Part shown: in pieces, positions 46,372-54,282 of the stretch
Layout of the letters: each line of letters opens with the position of its first letter
Position numbering within the stretch: the first letter of the stretch is position 1
Assembly: GCF_003867015.1 (NCBI RefSeq)
Contig: NZ_CP032548.1
Location: 620,001 to 684,000 of the forward strand
From: Tenacibaculum singaporense
GTDB taxonomy: Bacteria; Bacteroidota; Bacteroidia; Flavobacteriales; Flavobacteriaceae
Direction of reading: 5' to 3'
Length of the DNA: 64,000 bases
The notes under the pieces: model-generated
Told to the model about the DNA's origin: nothing
The model's database searches: none
The model's input: the letters and a program-made list of their open reading frames with translations, nothing else
Program-made: the position numbers and the translations under genes

Positions 46372-46971
46372 ATGAATTTTTTTAATCATAAAACCGATAG
46401 GTTGCTATTGGGTGTCATTATAGTGTTGTTATTTGTCAATCTTTTTAATAAAAGAAACCAAAAAGTAGCACCTCAAGAACCTAAAATAACCGTGGGAAAA
46501 GACACCGTTTGGCAAACTAAAATAGACACGTTTAAGGTGCAAACCATTAAATACCAAAAAGTGTATGTCCATAAAAATGATGTCACCAAGATTGTAAAAG
46601 ACACCATTTTTATCAAAGACACTAACGACTATGTAGCCGCAAAAATATACCGAGATACTTTAAAGAATGCCGATGTAGAAATTTATAACTACGATTTGGT
46701 AAAAGGAAAATTGTTAGATAGTCAGTTATCGTATAAACTCAAAGTACCCCGAGAAATAACTATTACCAAAACGATTGAGCATCCAAAAAGCTACAGAAGT
46801 GGCTTGTATCTCTTTACCGAGATAGGAGGAAACCCACAAACCTTTGACAACCTCAGTTTCGGACTGCAATACAACCGAAAAGGAAAATGGTTTGCTAGTT
46901 ACCGAGTAAACATCAACCAACTCAATCAACCTACCCATAATGTAGGTGTAGGTTACCGATTGTTGAATTAA
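46372..46971 (+). CDS. Membrane-anchored protein, spanin candidate
   Basis: A 199-aa protein. Residues 12-26 are one membrane segment close to the N-terminus (LLLGVIIVLLFVNLF); the middle (residues 35-130) is long and charged, probably a periplasmic helix or strand rod; the C-terminus has short beta strands ending in NVGVGYRLLN, like an outer-membrane type end. The family resembles proteins named DUF6808 in Bacteroidota phages. A protein that joins inner and outer membrane beside an endolysin and holin could act as a spanin. This role is inferred. Confidence 0.6.
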   Translation: MNFFNHKTDRLLLGVIIVLLFVNLFNKRNQKVAPQEPKITVGKDTVWQTKIDTFKVQTIKYQKVYVHKNDVTKIVKDTIFIKDTNDYVAAKIYRDTLKNADVEIYNYDLVKGKLLDSQLSYKLKVPREITITKTIEHPKSYRSGLYLFTEIGGNPQTFDNLSFGLQYNRKGKWFASYRVNINQLNQPTHNVGVGYRLLN

Positions 46972-46981
46972 AAGAGAAAGA

Positions 46982-49732
46982 ATGAAAAAAATTATAGATA
47001 TAGAAGATTTACTTGAATATCTGAAAATACCAGAATTCAAAGAAAAAGGAAGCCAAGAAGTAATCTTAAAAAAAATTACACAGCAAGCATCTTATGAAGA
47101 AGAAGCGATGCAAATACGAGTTTTTCAACAAGCATACAAGGAAGCTAGTATACCTCAAACCTTGTATATAGATGAAAATAATGTGGCTTATACATTGCAT
47201 GGATTTAGTTCGGGAGAGGTTTTTTATAAAAACATTTCTTATGATAAAGATGATAGGGTTTTTGATAAAGAAGAACTAGCTAACCTTAAAGAAGTACGTA
47301 TACCAGATGAAATATTTAACCAAGGATATGAATTTTATATAAACGAAGAAAATCATTTAGTAGCGGTAATTTTTGCTACCTATGCTAGTAGTTCTAATGA
47401 TTATATAAGCTATAAGCCCAGTACTTTTTTATATGTAAAAGAATACACACCTATAGTAACGTATCATTATACAAATGTATATGGGGAATCTGCTAATGAA
47501 AAAATAAAAATAGAATCTGAAAATACAGGGGGGCTATTGCACCGTTTTCCAATTTTGTCCAGAAGTGGTGCAAGAGGAGAATATACTTATCAATTATCAT
47601 ATTATTATAAAAAAGATAGCAATGAAGTTAGAAGAGTTGTACCTGCTGAAGAAGATTATCCTTTTATGGGGATACGAATTCACTTTAAAGACTTAACAAC
47701 GGTATTAAGTTTTTTAAACCAAACCATCTTTTATTATTACGATGAGTTTAATGATTTCAGATCAAAATGGCGCAGCTATTTTTTAGTAGAAGTTACAGCA
47801 CATATAGTAGGGATTTTAAATAGAAGTGGAGCCGACGCAAAAAAAGTAGCATTAATATATCACTTATCACAACCTTTATACGATAGGTTTGAAGGGAGTG
47901 CCTCTTTGTGGAACACCTTAGAAATTTTAGCAAAAGGATATGTCCGTAATAATTTAAGTATTAATGATGAAGATTTGATACTAAAGCTGTTAAAAATTAT
48001 TTACCACAGATACACACATAAACAGGTAGAAGAAACATTTGGCAATAGAGTTATTAAAACCGAAAAAGAAAAACAACATATAGCAGGTATTAATAATGAA
48101 TTTATTTCCAATTTAATTACCAGAAAAGTGGATGGCAAATTATTGTTATATAAGCTTGTAAAAGGGCTAGATGGAGAGCATTTTCAAACCTATGTGTATT
48201 TTATTTGGAAGATCTGGAAAAGTAGTTCTTATGCCGATATTAATCCTGAAACTAATAAGCTAATCAACATTACTGAAAAAAGCCCCGTATTATTAGATTA
48301 CCGTTCTGATACAGCCTTAGGATTTCATTATGATAATGCGCAAATAAACTGGAAAGGAGAAAAGGAGGAAATAGATGTTAAAGTTAGAGTTAAAGTAGGC
48401 AGCAAAAAAGTACCAGAACTAATTAATATTGGAGATGATGGTAAATCTAGGTTTATAGAAACCGGTCGTACAGAAGTAGTAGATGATTATCAATCACAAC
48501 AGTATTTCTATCATCCTTTTGCGCCTATTGTGTTGATAAATAGCAAAACACCGAAGTTTATTTTAAAAGAAGGAGATGATTCAGACACATTATCCTTTAA
48601 ATTACCTGCCTTTGTATTATTTGCTAATAACGAAACGGCTTTTTGGCAAAATGTATTAAAAGGAAGCCAGTACTTAGTAGATATTATAACCACTGTTTCT
48701 GGGATAGGAAACATCCTTAAAGCTGGTCGTATTTACAACCTATTAAAAAATGGTAAAACCTTATTGTATAAAACAAAACAGTTAACAGCTTTAATAGGAG
48801 CAGCCAGAGCAACAACAGGGATCATAGAAGTAAGTTCAGGTACGGTAAATACCTTATTAAAACTTACAGAACTAGATGATACCGGATTAGGAAAAACAAC
48901 TTCTAAGTACTTATTTTATTTAGAAATGTTATCTCTAGCGGGTGAAGCAACCGTGTTTTTAAAAAACAAGTTATCTGCAACTGCTAAGGAACTTGTTGAA
49001 AACCCTAAATTCACTAAATCTTTAGATGATTTGGTTAAAAAAGGAGAGATTGATGAAATTTTGAAAACTAGAGTGTTGGAAGAGCTTTCAGGTGTTAAGC
49101 TTTTAGAGACTACTCTTAATATTAGTCCTTTTATTGCTAAATTCTCAAAGAAACTACCAAAAGCATTAGATAATGCACCTTTAGAATTGAAAAAAGTAGA
49201 AGATTTGATTCTGAAAAAAGTAGGGAAAATAAAAGAAATTGAAGATCAATGGGAGTACGCTTTTATCTGGAATAAACAAGGACATTTTAAAACCTCTAGA
49301 CCTTTCACATCAAAGAGTAATGATGAAGTATTAATTAGTAGGGCTTTTGGTGAAAAGGAAAAAATGACTATAGACAGAATTAGAATGTTAAAGGGAGCCA
49401 TTATTACACATAACCACCCAAATTTTTCTAGGTTTAGTGATGATGATATAAAAATTTTTTTAAAATACGGTTTAAATGAATTGAGGGCTATAAACTTAGA
49501 TGGAGTAGTTTATAGTTTGAAGCTTAAAAAAGGAAAAAGTTTTGAGAAAAATGAAATTATTAAAATTTATGATAGTTTAGCAGTAGCAAGAGAAAAGTTT
49601 GTTCTTGAGAATATAATGAAAACTCAATATTTTGAAGAGAAGGTAAAATTTCAATTAAAATATGAACGTTTTGAAGAAGAATATATTTTGAGTAAAATTA
49701 AAGACAAAATTGAATACATTATTTACAAATAA
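46982..49732 (+). CDS. Large toxin-like protein with C-terminal JAMM motif
   Basis: A 916-aa protein with no signal peptide, starting 10 bases after the spanin-like gene. Residues 1-500 are unassigned, with many aromatic residues (SYYYKKDS, FYYYDEFNDF). Residues 555-680 contain hydrophobic helices, as in pre-toxin regions. At the C-terminus is THNHPNFSRFSDDDIKIFL: His810, His812 and Asp822, with Ser819, follow the JAMM/JAB pattern HxHP..SxxD, although the spacer is five residues, not six. JAB domains are zinc peptidases or isopeptidases and occur as tips of polymorphic toxins. The gene 8 bases downstream is the probable immunity gene. Confidence 0.75.
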   Translation: MKKIIDIEDLLEYLKIPEFKEKGSQEVILKKITQQASYEEEAMQIRVFQQAYKEASIPQTLYIDENNVAYTLHGFSSGEVFYKNISYDKDDRVFDKEELANLKEVRIPDEIFNQGYEFYINEENHLVAVIFATYASSSNDYISYKPSTFLYVKEYTPIVTYHYTNVYGESANEKIKIESENTGGLLHRFPILSRSGARGEYTYQLSYYYKKDSNEVRRVVPAEEDYPFMGIRIHFKDLTTVLSFLNQTIFYYYDEFNDFRSKWRSYFLVEVTAHIVGILNRSGADAKKVALIYHLSQPLYDRFEGSASLWNTLEILAKGYVRNNLSINDEDLILKLLKIIYHRYTHKQVEETFGNRVIKTEKEKQHIAGINNEFISNLITRKVDGKLLLYKLVKGLDGEHFQTYVYFIWKIWKSSSYADINPETNKLINITEKSPVLLDYRSDTALGFHYDNAQINWKGEKEEIDVKVRVKVGSKKVPELINIGDDGKSRFIETGRTEVVDDYQSQQYFYHPFAPIVLINSKTPKFILKEGDDSDTLSFKLPAFVLFANNETAFWQNVLKGSQYLVDIITTVSGIGNILKAGRIYNLLKNGKTLLYKTKQLTALIGAARATTGIIEVSSGTVNTLLKLTELDDTGLGKTTSKYLFYLEMLSLAGEATVFLKNKLSATAKELVENPKFTKSLDDLVKKGEIDEILKTRVLEELSGVKLLETTLNISPFIAKFSKKLPKALDNAPLELKKVEDLILKKVGKIKEIEDQWEYAFIWNKQGHFKTSRPFTSKSNDEVLISRAFGEKEKMTIDRIRMLKGAIITHNHPNFSRFSDDDIKIFLKYGLNELRAINLDGVVYSLKLKKGKSFEKNEIIKIYDSLAVAREKFVLENIMKTQYFEEKVKFQLKYERFEEEYILSKIKDKIEYIIYK

Positions 49733-49740
49733 AATAGATT

Positions 49741-50283
49741 ATGATAACAGATAAAGAATTAACAGATTGGTTATTTTACCAATCTCCATTGAAACATGCG
49801 CTTGATACAAATGAATATGTTGACCCCAAATATTTAGAATTAAATTTTCCTCATAGAGAAGTTTTTAAAAATAAGCTTTTAAGTTGTTCTTTAAAAGATT
49901 TTGTAGGTACATTAATTTGGGTTTTAAAAGATAAATATCCTTGGGAGTATAGATATATTAAAACAGGGCAAATGCAATGGGACGAAAAAAACAGAGAATT
50001 AATTGAAAACACAAATATTAGAGAGCTTCAAGATATTTACCCTTTAGAGTTTAATGAAGAGGTAATTGGGTATTTAAGGTCACTTAAAATTAGATTTAAG
50101 ACTCCTCAATTGAATATTCATAGTTGGATAGAAGAAGTAATTGAAGGAAAGATATATACAAAAGAAATTGTAGGAGAAGTAACAAAATATATTTTTACAG
50201 ATTCTCTCACAAAAAATATTGAAGCGACAAAAGATTATATTTTAATTAATATATATGAAGAAAAAATAGATGAGTTTTTATAG
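49741..50283 (+). CDS. Probable immunity protein for the JAMM toxin
   Basis: A 180-aa, mostly helical, acidic protein (MITDKELTDWLFYQSPLKH). I do not recognise the family. The start lies eight bases after the toxin stop and a terminator follows, so immunity is the likely role, inferred from position. Confidence 0.6.
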   Translation: MITDKELTDWLFYQSPLKHALDTNEYVDPKYLELNFPHREVFKNKLLSCSLKDFVGTLIWVLKDKYPWEYRYIKTGQMQWDEKNRELIENTNIRELQDIYPLEFNEEVIGYLRSLKIRFKTPQLNIHSWIEEVIEGKIYTKEIVGEVTKYIFTDSLTKNIEATKDYILINIYEEKIDEFL

Positions 50284-50291
50284 TTATAAAA

Positions 50292-50325
50292 TTAACCACC
50301 TGATATTGGGTGGTTTTTCTTTTTC
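50292..50325 (+). terminator. Rho-independent terminator
   Basis: Stem AACCACC (50294-50300) with GGTGGTT (50309-50315), then TTTCTTTTT. It closes the JAMM toxin-immunity unit. Confidence 0.85.
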
Positions 50326-50334
50326 AATATCGAT

Positions 50335-50783
50335 ATGAAAACAGAAGTAAAAACATTACTAAAGGAAATGATAAAGTATTTGAGAGCCCCTAAAAATATA
50401 GAGAAGGATGGCTATTTAGAAGAGGCCTTTTCTTTTATGAAGGAAAAAGGAGGAATTTACCATTTAGTTGCTAAATTAATTAATTGGCTTGACCCTGTTT
50501 TGTTAAATCTTCCTGATGTTGATTCTGAAAAAATGAACTAAGAGGTAATGAAGGGATTGATTATGAGAGTTCTATAAAGGAAATGAAAATGTTTTTTAAA
50601 TATTGCCCTGAGTTAAACCATATTTTTAAGTTGAAAGATGAAATTATTTATTTCACCCCTGAGTTAACAGCAGAAGGTAAAAAAGAAATTAGGGATTTTG
50701 TTGATAAAAATAGGGAGAGAAAAGTAACCAATTTCTATATACCAGCAAAGAAATATGATTCTAATGAAAAAACAGAGAAATAA
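50335..50783 (+). pseudogene. Small gene broken by a frameshift in an A-run
   Basis: The frame from ATG 50335 stops at 50539 after 68 codons (ends DSEKMN). Shifting by -1 at the A6 run 50528-50533 gives an open continuation, KNELRGNEGIDYESSIKE, that joins without a stop to the sequence ending at 50783. The joined protein is about 149 aa. One missing A in the run would explain it: a true mutation or a sequencing undercall. No family is recognised; an immunity-type gene is likely from its place behind the toxin unit. Confidence 0.65.
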
Positions 50784-51139
50784 TGATAAAAAGATATGTA
50801 TATTCAGGGTATATAGAAGTAGATTATAATTTGTTAATTTCTTTACTAAAAGAATTATTAATAGCATCTAAAGTAAGAGATCGTTATGCTTCTGATATAG
50901 AAAAAGAAATAAATTATAACGATGAGAATGTGGATATTTATATTCATGAAGATGGACATCGGGGTTTTATTTTCGATTGTGAATTAAAAGGGACATTTGA
51001 AGAAGCAAATAAGTTTATAGATACTTTAACTAAGAGGTTTAAAGTGGAAAATTTAAAGCATCAATTTGAATGGAACGAGATTGATAAGGAAGATAATCAA
51101 ATAGGTGAAGAATATGAAATAGTATTTCCAGAAAGATAA
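50783..51139 (+). CDS. Small acidic protein, probable immunity-type
   Basis: A 118-aa protein (MIKRYVYSGYIEVDYNLLIS; ends EYEIVFPER). Its start overlaps the stop of the preceding broken gene by one base (TAATG), which supports joining that gene to 50783. It is acidic and has no recognised domain. The tight packing with broken neighbours suggests an array of immunity-type genes without adjacent toxins. Confidence 0.55.
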   Translation: MIKRYVYSGYIEVDYNLLISLLKELLIASKVRDRYASDIEKEINYNDENVDIYIHEDGHRGFIFDCELKGTFEEANKFIDTLTKRFKVENLKHQFEWNEIDKEDNQIGEEYEIVFPER

Positions 51140-51141
51140 TA

Positions 51142-51792
51142 ATGAAAAAAGGAGTATAATTTTAAAAGAGGTCAATCAAGTTCAAAACTAAAGAGAGATG
51201 GGAAGCTTTTTTATATTAAACAAATTATGAAATTAGATTTTAACCTAGATTTTTTATACTACAAAGGAGAGTTAATTTTAGATGGTAGAGATGAAAAAAA
51301 GAAGAGCTTAGACCGGACTCGATTAAATTTAAAAAATATGTAAAAGAAACAAGCATTGAAAATCTAGTAGAGTTACTTATATTAAGTTATACTAAAAGAT
51401 ATGCAAATGATATTTACTGGTTGACAAGGTTTATAGGAGATTTAGATAATAATATCTCATATCCAGAAGAGCTAAATGAAGATATTGATTTTTATTTAGA
51501 AGAAAAGGAAATTAGTAAAGAAGGTATTACAAAAGTTGTTTTTAAAAAATATGATGACATAGATAAGAATTGTTATTACACAGAGTGGATGTATTTTGAA
51601 TTTACTGATCAGCATAATATAAATAATTTAGTAGAGTCAATAAAAAAAGGGCTCCAAAATGTTACTTATTCGCAAAGACAAGAAAGTTCAGATGTAATTA
51701 TAGAGCCTAAAGATAGTGCCATTTTAAAAATAACTGTTTCTTCTAGTTCATTAAGAGTAGATTTAAATCCTGATAAAAGGGAAAGTATATAG
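51142..51792 (+). pseudogene. Small gene with A-run frameshifts
   Basis: An ATG two bases after the previous stop opens only five codons before a stop, because of the A6 run at 51145-51150; one base fewer would join it to MKLDFNLDFLYYKGELILDG (own ATG at 51227). That frame stops at 51341, but a -1 shift at A7 51294-51300 (sequence A AAA AAG in frame) continues as GEELRPDSIKFKKYV and on to 51792. The reconstituted product is about 185-215 aa, ending SSSLRVDLNPDKRESI. Decay, sequencing error or programmed shifting are all possible. No family is recognised. Confidence 0.6.
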
Positions 51793-51825
51793 AGGGTTTT
51801 AAATTTCACTATAAATTACATTATT

Positions 51826-51880
51826 AAAATTCGTTTTAAAAACCGAATCATAAATTATTCGGGTTTTAAAGCGAATTTTT
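51826..51880. terminator. Long hairpin closing the accessory island
   Basis: AAAATTCGTTTTAAAA on the left pairs almost perfectly with TTTTAAAGCGAATTTT on the right, with an inner CCGAAT/ATTCGG stem. It can terminate in either direction and separates the island from the AraC gene. Confidence 0.75.
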
Positions 51881-51941
51881 AATTATAAAAAACTTGTCAG
51901 CTCTCTCCATTTTTTTCGACAAAGGAAAAAACTATGCGTAA

Positions 51942-52787
51942 ATGGCGGTACAAGATATTCAAAACTATTCCTATCAAAATATTTTTTCGTTACAAACAGT
52001 TCAGTTTGAAGAATTATGTGTGGTAAACTCACCACAGCAAATAGATCAATATAAGGTGTTTTGGATAAAAGAAGGAAAAGGGAGGTATAATATCGATTTT
52101 AAAAGTTACTCTTTTGAAGATGGGGTACTGTTTTTTTTATCACCAGGACAAGTTTTTTCAGTAGATTCAGAAAAAATTAAAGAAGCCTATCAGCTTAGTT
52201 TTACAAGAGATTTTTATTGTATTCAAACACACGATGCTGAGGTGTCATGTAACGGAGTATTGTTTAATAATATATACGAAACACCTTTTGTAGTACCTTC
52301 AGAAAAAGAAACGCAAAAATTAGATTTTATTCTTCAAAACCTAATAGAAGAGTTTGAGTTAGAAGAAACAGCGCAATACGATATGCTACAATCTCTTTTA
52401 AAACAGTTTATTGTATATTCTGTACGTATAAAAAAAGAAAAAGATGTTGTAAAGGAGAGTGTAGAAACCAAGCTTTTTAAAGATTTTAGCTTATTGGTAG
52501 AACAGAACTTCAAAAAGATACACCGAGTTACAGGATATGCTTATCGGTTAGGTTTATCACCAAAATCACTAACAAAACACCTTCAAAAAATAGGAACACA
52601 AACTCCTAGTGACTTTATAAAAAATAGAATTATTACCGAAGCAAAAAGATTGTTGTTGTACACAGATGATTCTATTAAAGAAGTTGCTTTTGATTTGGGA
52701 TTCAACGATCCTGCCTACTTTTCTCGGTTTTTTACCAAAGCTACTGGGCAATCGCCAAAACAATTTAAAAGAAGCTATAGCTTATAA
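51942..52787 (+). CDS. AraC-family transcriptional regulator
   Basis: A 281-aa regulator. Residues 1-150 form a cupin-like sensor domain (YKVFWIKEGKGRYNIDF, LFFLSPGQVF). Residues 185-280 hold the two AraC helix-turn-helix motifs: KKIHRVTGYAYRLGLSPKSL and IKEVAFDLGFNDPAYFSRFF, with the usual GQSPKQFK end. The ligand is unknown. A tandem repeat of 19 bases with 21-base period lies 180 bases downstream, ahead of the next operon, and is a good candidate for its target. Confidence 0.92.
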   Translation: MAVQDIQNYSYQNIFSLQTVQFEELCVVNSPQQIDQYKVFWIKEGKGRYNIDFKSYSFEDGVLFFLSPGQVFSVDSEKIKEAYQLSFTRDFYCIQTHDAEVSCNGVLFNNIYETPFVVPSEKETQKLDFILQNLIEEFELEETAQYDMLQSLLKQFIVYSVRIKKEKDVVKESVETKLFKDFSLLVEQNFKKIHRVTGYAYRLGLSPKSLTKHLQKIGTQTPSDFIKNRIITEAKRLLLYTDDSIKEVAFDLGFNDPAYFSRFFTKATGQSPKQFKRSYSL

Positions 52788-52970
52788 AAGAAAAAACCAC
52801 GCAACGCGTGGTAAACTACACAACTAATAAAGTTTTTTGTTACACTAATACAAACAACCTTTTCGACGCCTTAAAAGTACAGCTATAAAGGTGTTGTTAC
52901 GTTACCTGTATTTTACGAAACCATGAATAAAAAGCTAGTTTTTTGTAAGAAAAATGTTAGCAAAAATAGC

Positions 52971-53010
52971 TTGTCCAAGTTTTAAGAACCTTTGTCCATT
53001 TTTTAAGGTC
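52971..53010 (+). promoter_or_regulatory. Tandem operator, probably for the AraC regulator
   Basis: TTGTCCAAGTTTTAAGAAC (52971-52989) and TTGTCCATTTTTTAAGGTC (52992-53010) are direct repeats with a period of 21 bases, two helical turns. AraC-type proteins typically bind such tandem sites next to the promoter. CACCTTTG at 53022-53029 is a possible degenerate -7 box just downstream. Confidence 0.6.
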
Positions 53011-53054
53011 TATTCCTGTCGCACCTTTGTATCAGAATTCAAAAACAACGAATT

Positions 53055-53156
53055 ATGAGAACAGAAATTAACCAATGCCCTAATTGTTGGGGATATCAAG
53101 AATACGATGAGCAGTTTCCTGAAAGAGAATTATGTAACTGTGAAAAAACAAACTAA
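53055..53156 (+). CDS. Small cysteine-rich protein, 33 aa
   Basis: A 33-aa frame: it begins MRTEINQCPNCWGYQEYDE and ends with CNCEKTN. A CPNC pair and a later CNC give four cysteines that could bind zinc or a small metal cluster. It is the first gene after the tandem operator and 26 bases ahead of the AhpD-like gene. The clear ATG, cysteine pattern and location support a real gene; it has no known family. Confidence 0.6.
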   Translation: MRTEINQCPNCWGYQEYDEQFPERELCNCEKTN

Positions 53157-53182
53157 AAAGACAACTTTAAAATAGTAAAATT

Positions 53183-53740
53183 ATGAGTACAAGAATTGAA
53201 ACTTTAAATCCAGAAACCACAACAGGAAAATCAAAAGAATTGTTTGATGCAGTTCAAAATAAGTTAGGATTTATTCCAAACCTAATTAAAGTAATGGGAA
53301 ATTCACCAGCACTTTTACAAAGCTATCTAAACTTGGGAGAATTAAATGGAAGCGGGAATTTTTCAAACAAATTTAGAGAGCAATTAGCTTTAGTTATAGC
53401 AGAAGAAAATGAATGTAACTACTGTTTATCAGCACACACGGCAATAGGAAAAAACAATGGCTTGTCAGAGGAAGAAATTGAACAAAACCGACAAGCTGAG
53501 GCTTCTGATACTAAAACCAAAGCAGGTTTACAATTTGCACAAAGTGTTACAAAAAACAAAGGAAATGTAAGTTCAGCAGAAATAGCTGAGGTAAAAGCAG
53601 CAGGATATAACGACGGAGATATTTTAGAAATTGTATTAAATGTTGTAGCCAACACTTTAACAAACTATGTAAATCACATAGCAGAAACTGAAGTTGATTT
53701 TCCAAAAGTAGAAGCAGGAAAATTCACACAAAATGCATAA
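53183..53740 (+). CDS. Carboxymuconolactone decarboxylase/AhpD-like protein
   Basis: A 185-aa protein of the AhpD/CMD superfamily. The redox pair and histidine are in ECNYCLSAHTAIGKNNG (CxxCxxxH), the AhpD-type active site. Family blocks FDAVQNKLGFIPNLIKVMGN and FSNKFREQLALVIAEE are also present. Such proteins act as peroxidase-linked disulfide reductants. It is second in the operon after the small cysteine protein. Confidence 0.9.
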   Translation: MSTRIETLNPETTTGKSKELFDAVQNKLGFIPNLIKVMGNSPALLQSYLNLGELNGSGNFSNKFREQLALVIAEENECNYCLSAHTAIGKNNGLSEEEIEQNRQAEASDTKTKAGLQFAQSVTKNKGNVSSAEIAEVKAAGYNDGDILEIVLNVVANTLTNYVNHIAETEVDFPKVEAGKFTQNA

Positions 53741-53843
53741 AAAACGAATAGCTCTTGTAGCCTTATTTACAAAGTGTAGTTATGGGGTTTTAGGTTACAG
53801 AGCTATTCATCTATAAAAAGTAAAACCATAAAAATCAATAAAA

Positions 53844-54206
53844 ATGAAAAAAGTAGTAGCTATTTTAGTATTATTAGTAGGGTTAGCATTTACAGCAAAT
53901 GCACAAAAAGCAAAAACCATTTCTTTAGAACAAACAAAAGGAAAATTCACTCAAAAATCGTTATCCCTTTCAGAAGGAACCTATGTTTTTGAAATTTCAA
54001 ACAAGAATGTAGGACACGATGTAGGGTTTGTATTAGCACCTAAAGGAAAAACAGAAGAAAAGCACCATATAAAAAACGCATATGTAACTTCTTTAGTAAA
54101 AAACAACAGTAAGTCAAGTTCTAAAAAGGTAACCTTAACAAAAGGGGAGTACGTGTACTTTTGTCCGTTGAATCCAACACCACAATACACTTTAACAGTG
54201 AAGTAG
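53844..54206 (+). CDS. Secreted cupredoxin-like protein
   Basis: A 120-aa protein with a signal peptide ending TANAQ. The mature part has a cupredoxin-like sheet (YVFEISNKNVGHDVGFVL) and the C-terminal copper-type loop YFCPLNPTPQYTL with a Cys; one His (GHD) could be the second ligand. The classical C-terminal His-Met pair is not evident, so copper binding is uncertain. It is third in the redox-type operon. Confidence 0.75.
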   Translation: MKKVVAILVLLVGLAFTANAQKAKTISLEQTKGKFTQKSLSLSEGTYVFEISNKNVGHDVGFVLAPKGKTEEKHHIKNAYVTSLVKNNSKSSSKKVTLTKGEYVYFCPLNPTPQYTLTVK

Positions 54207-54228
54207 TATCTAAAATTGATTAATAATA

Positions 54229-54262
54229 GAAAAAGAGCCCTACACAGGGCTCTTTTTATTTT
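54229..54262. terminator. Bidirectional terminator
   Basis: Ten-bp stem AAAAGAGCCC (54231-54240) with GGGCTCTTTT (54247-54256), then T-rich sequence. It lies between the convergent cupredoxin and methyltransferase genes. Confidence 0.92.
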
Positions 54263-54282
54263 TTTTAGAATAAAGGCTTTTA

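Noticed and set aside
50664..50867. 67-codon open frame on the minus strand
   Set aside because: It is antisense to two small plus-strand genes, is hydrophobic only because of base composition, and has no family.
33754..51800. Contractile injection system or tailocin
   Set aside because: No tube, sheath, baseplate, spike or ATPase gene is seen among the reading frames; only fibre-like and lysis genes suggest a phage origin.
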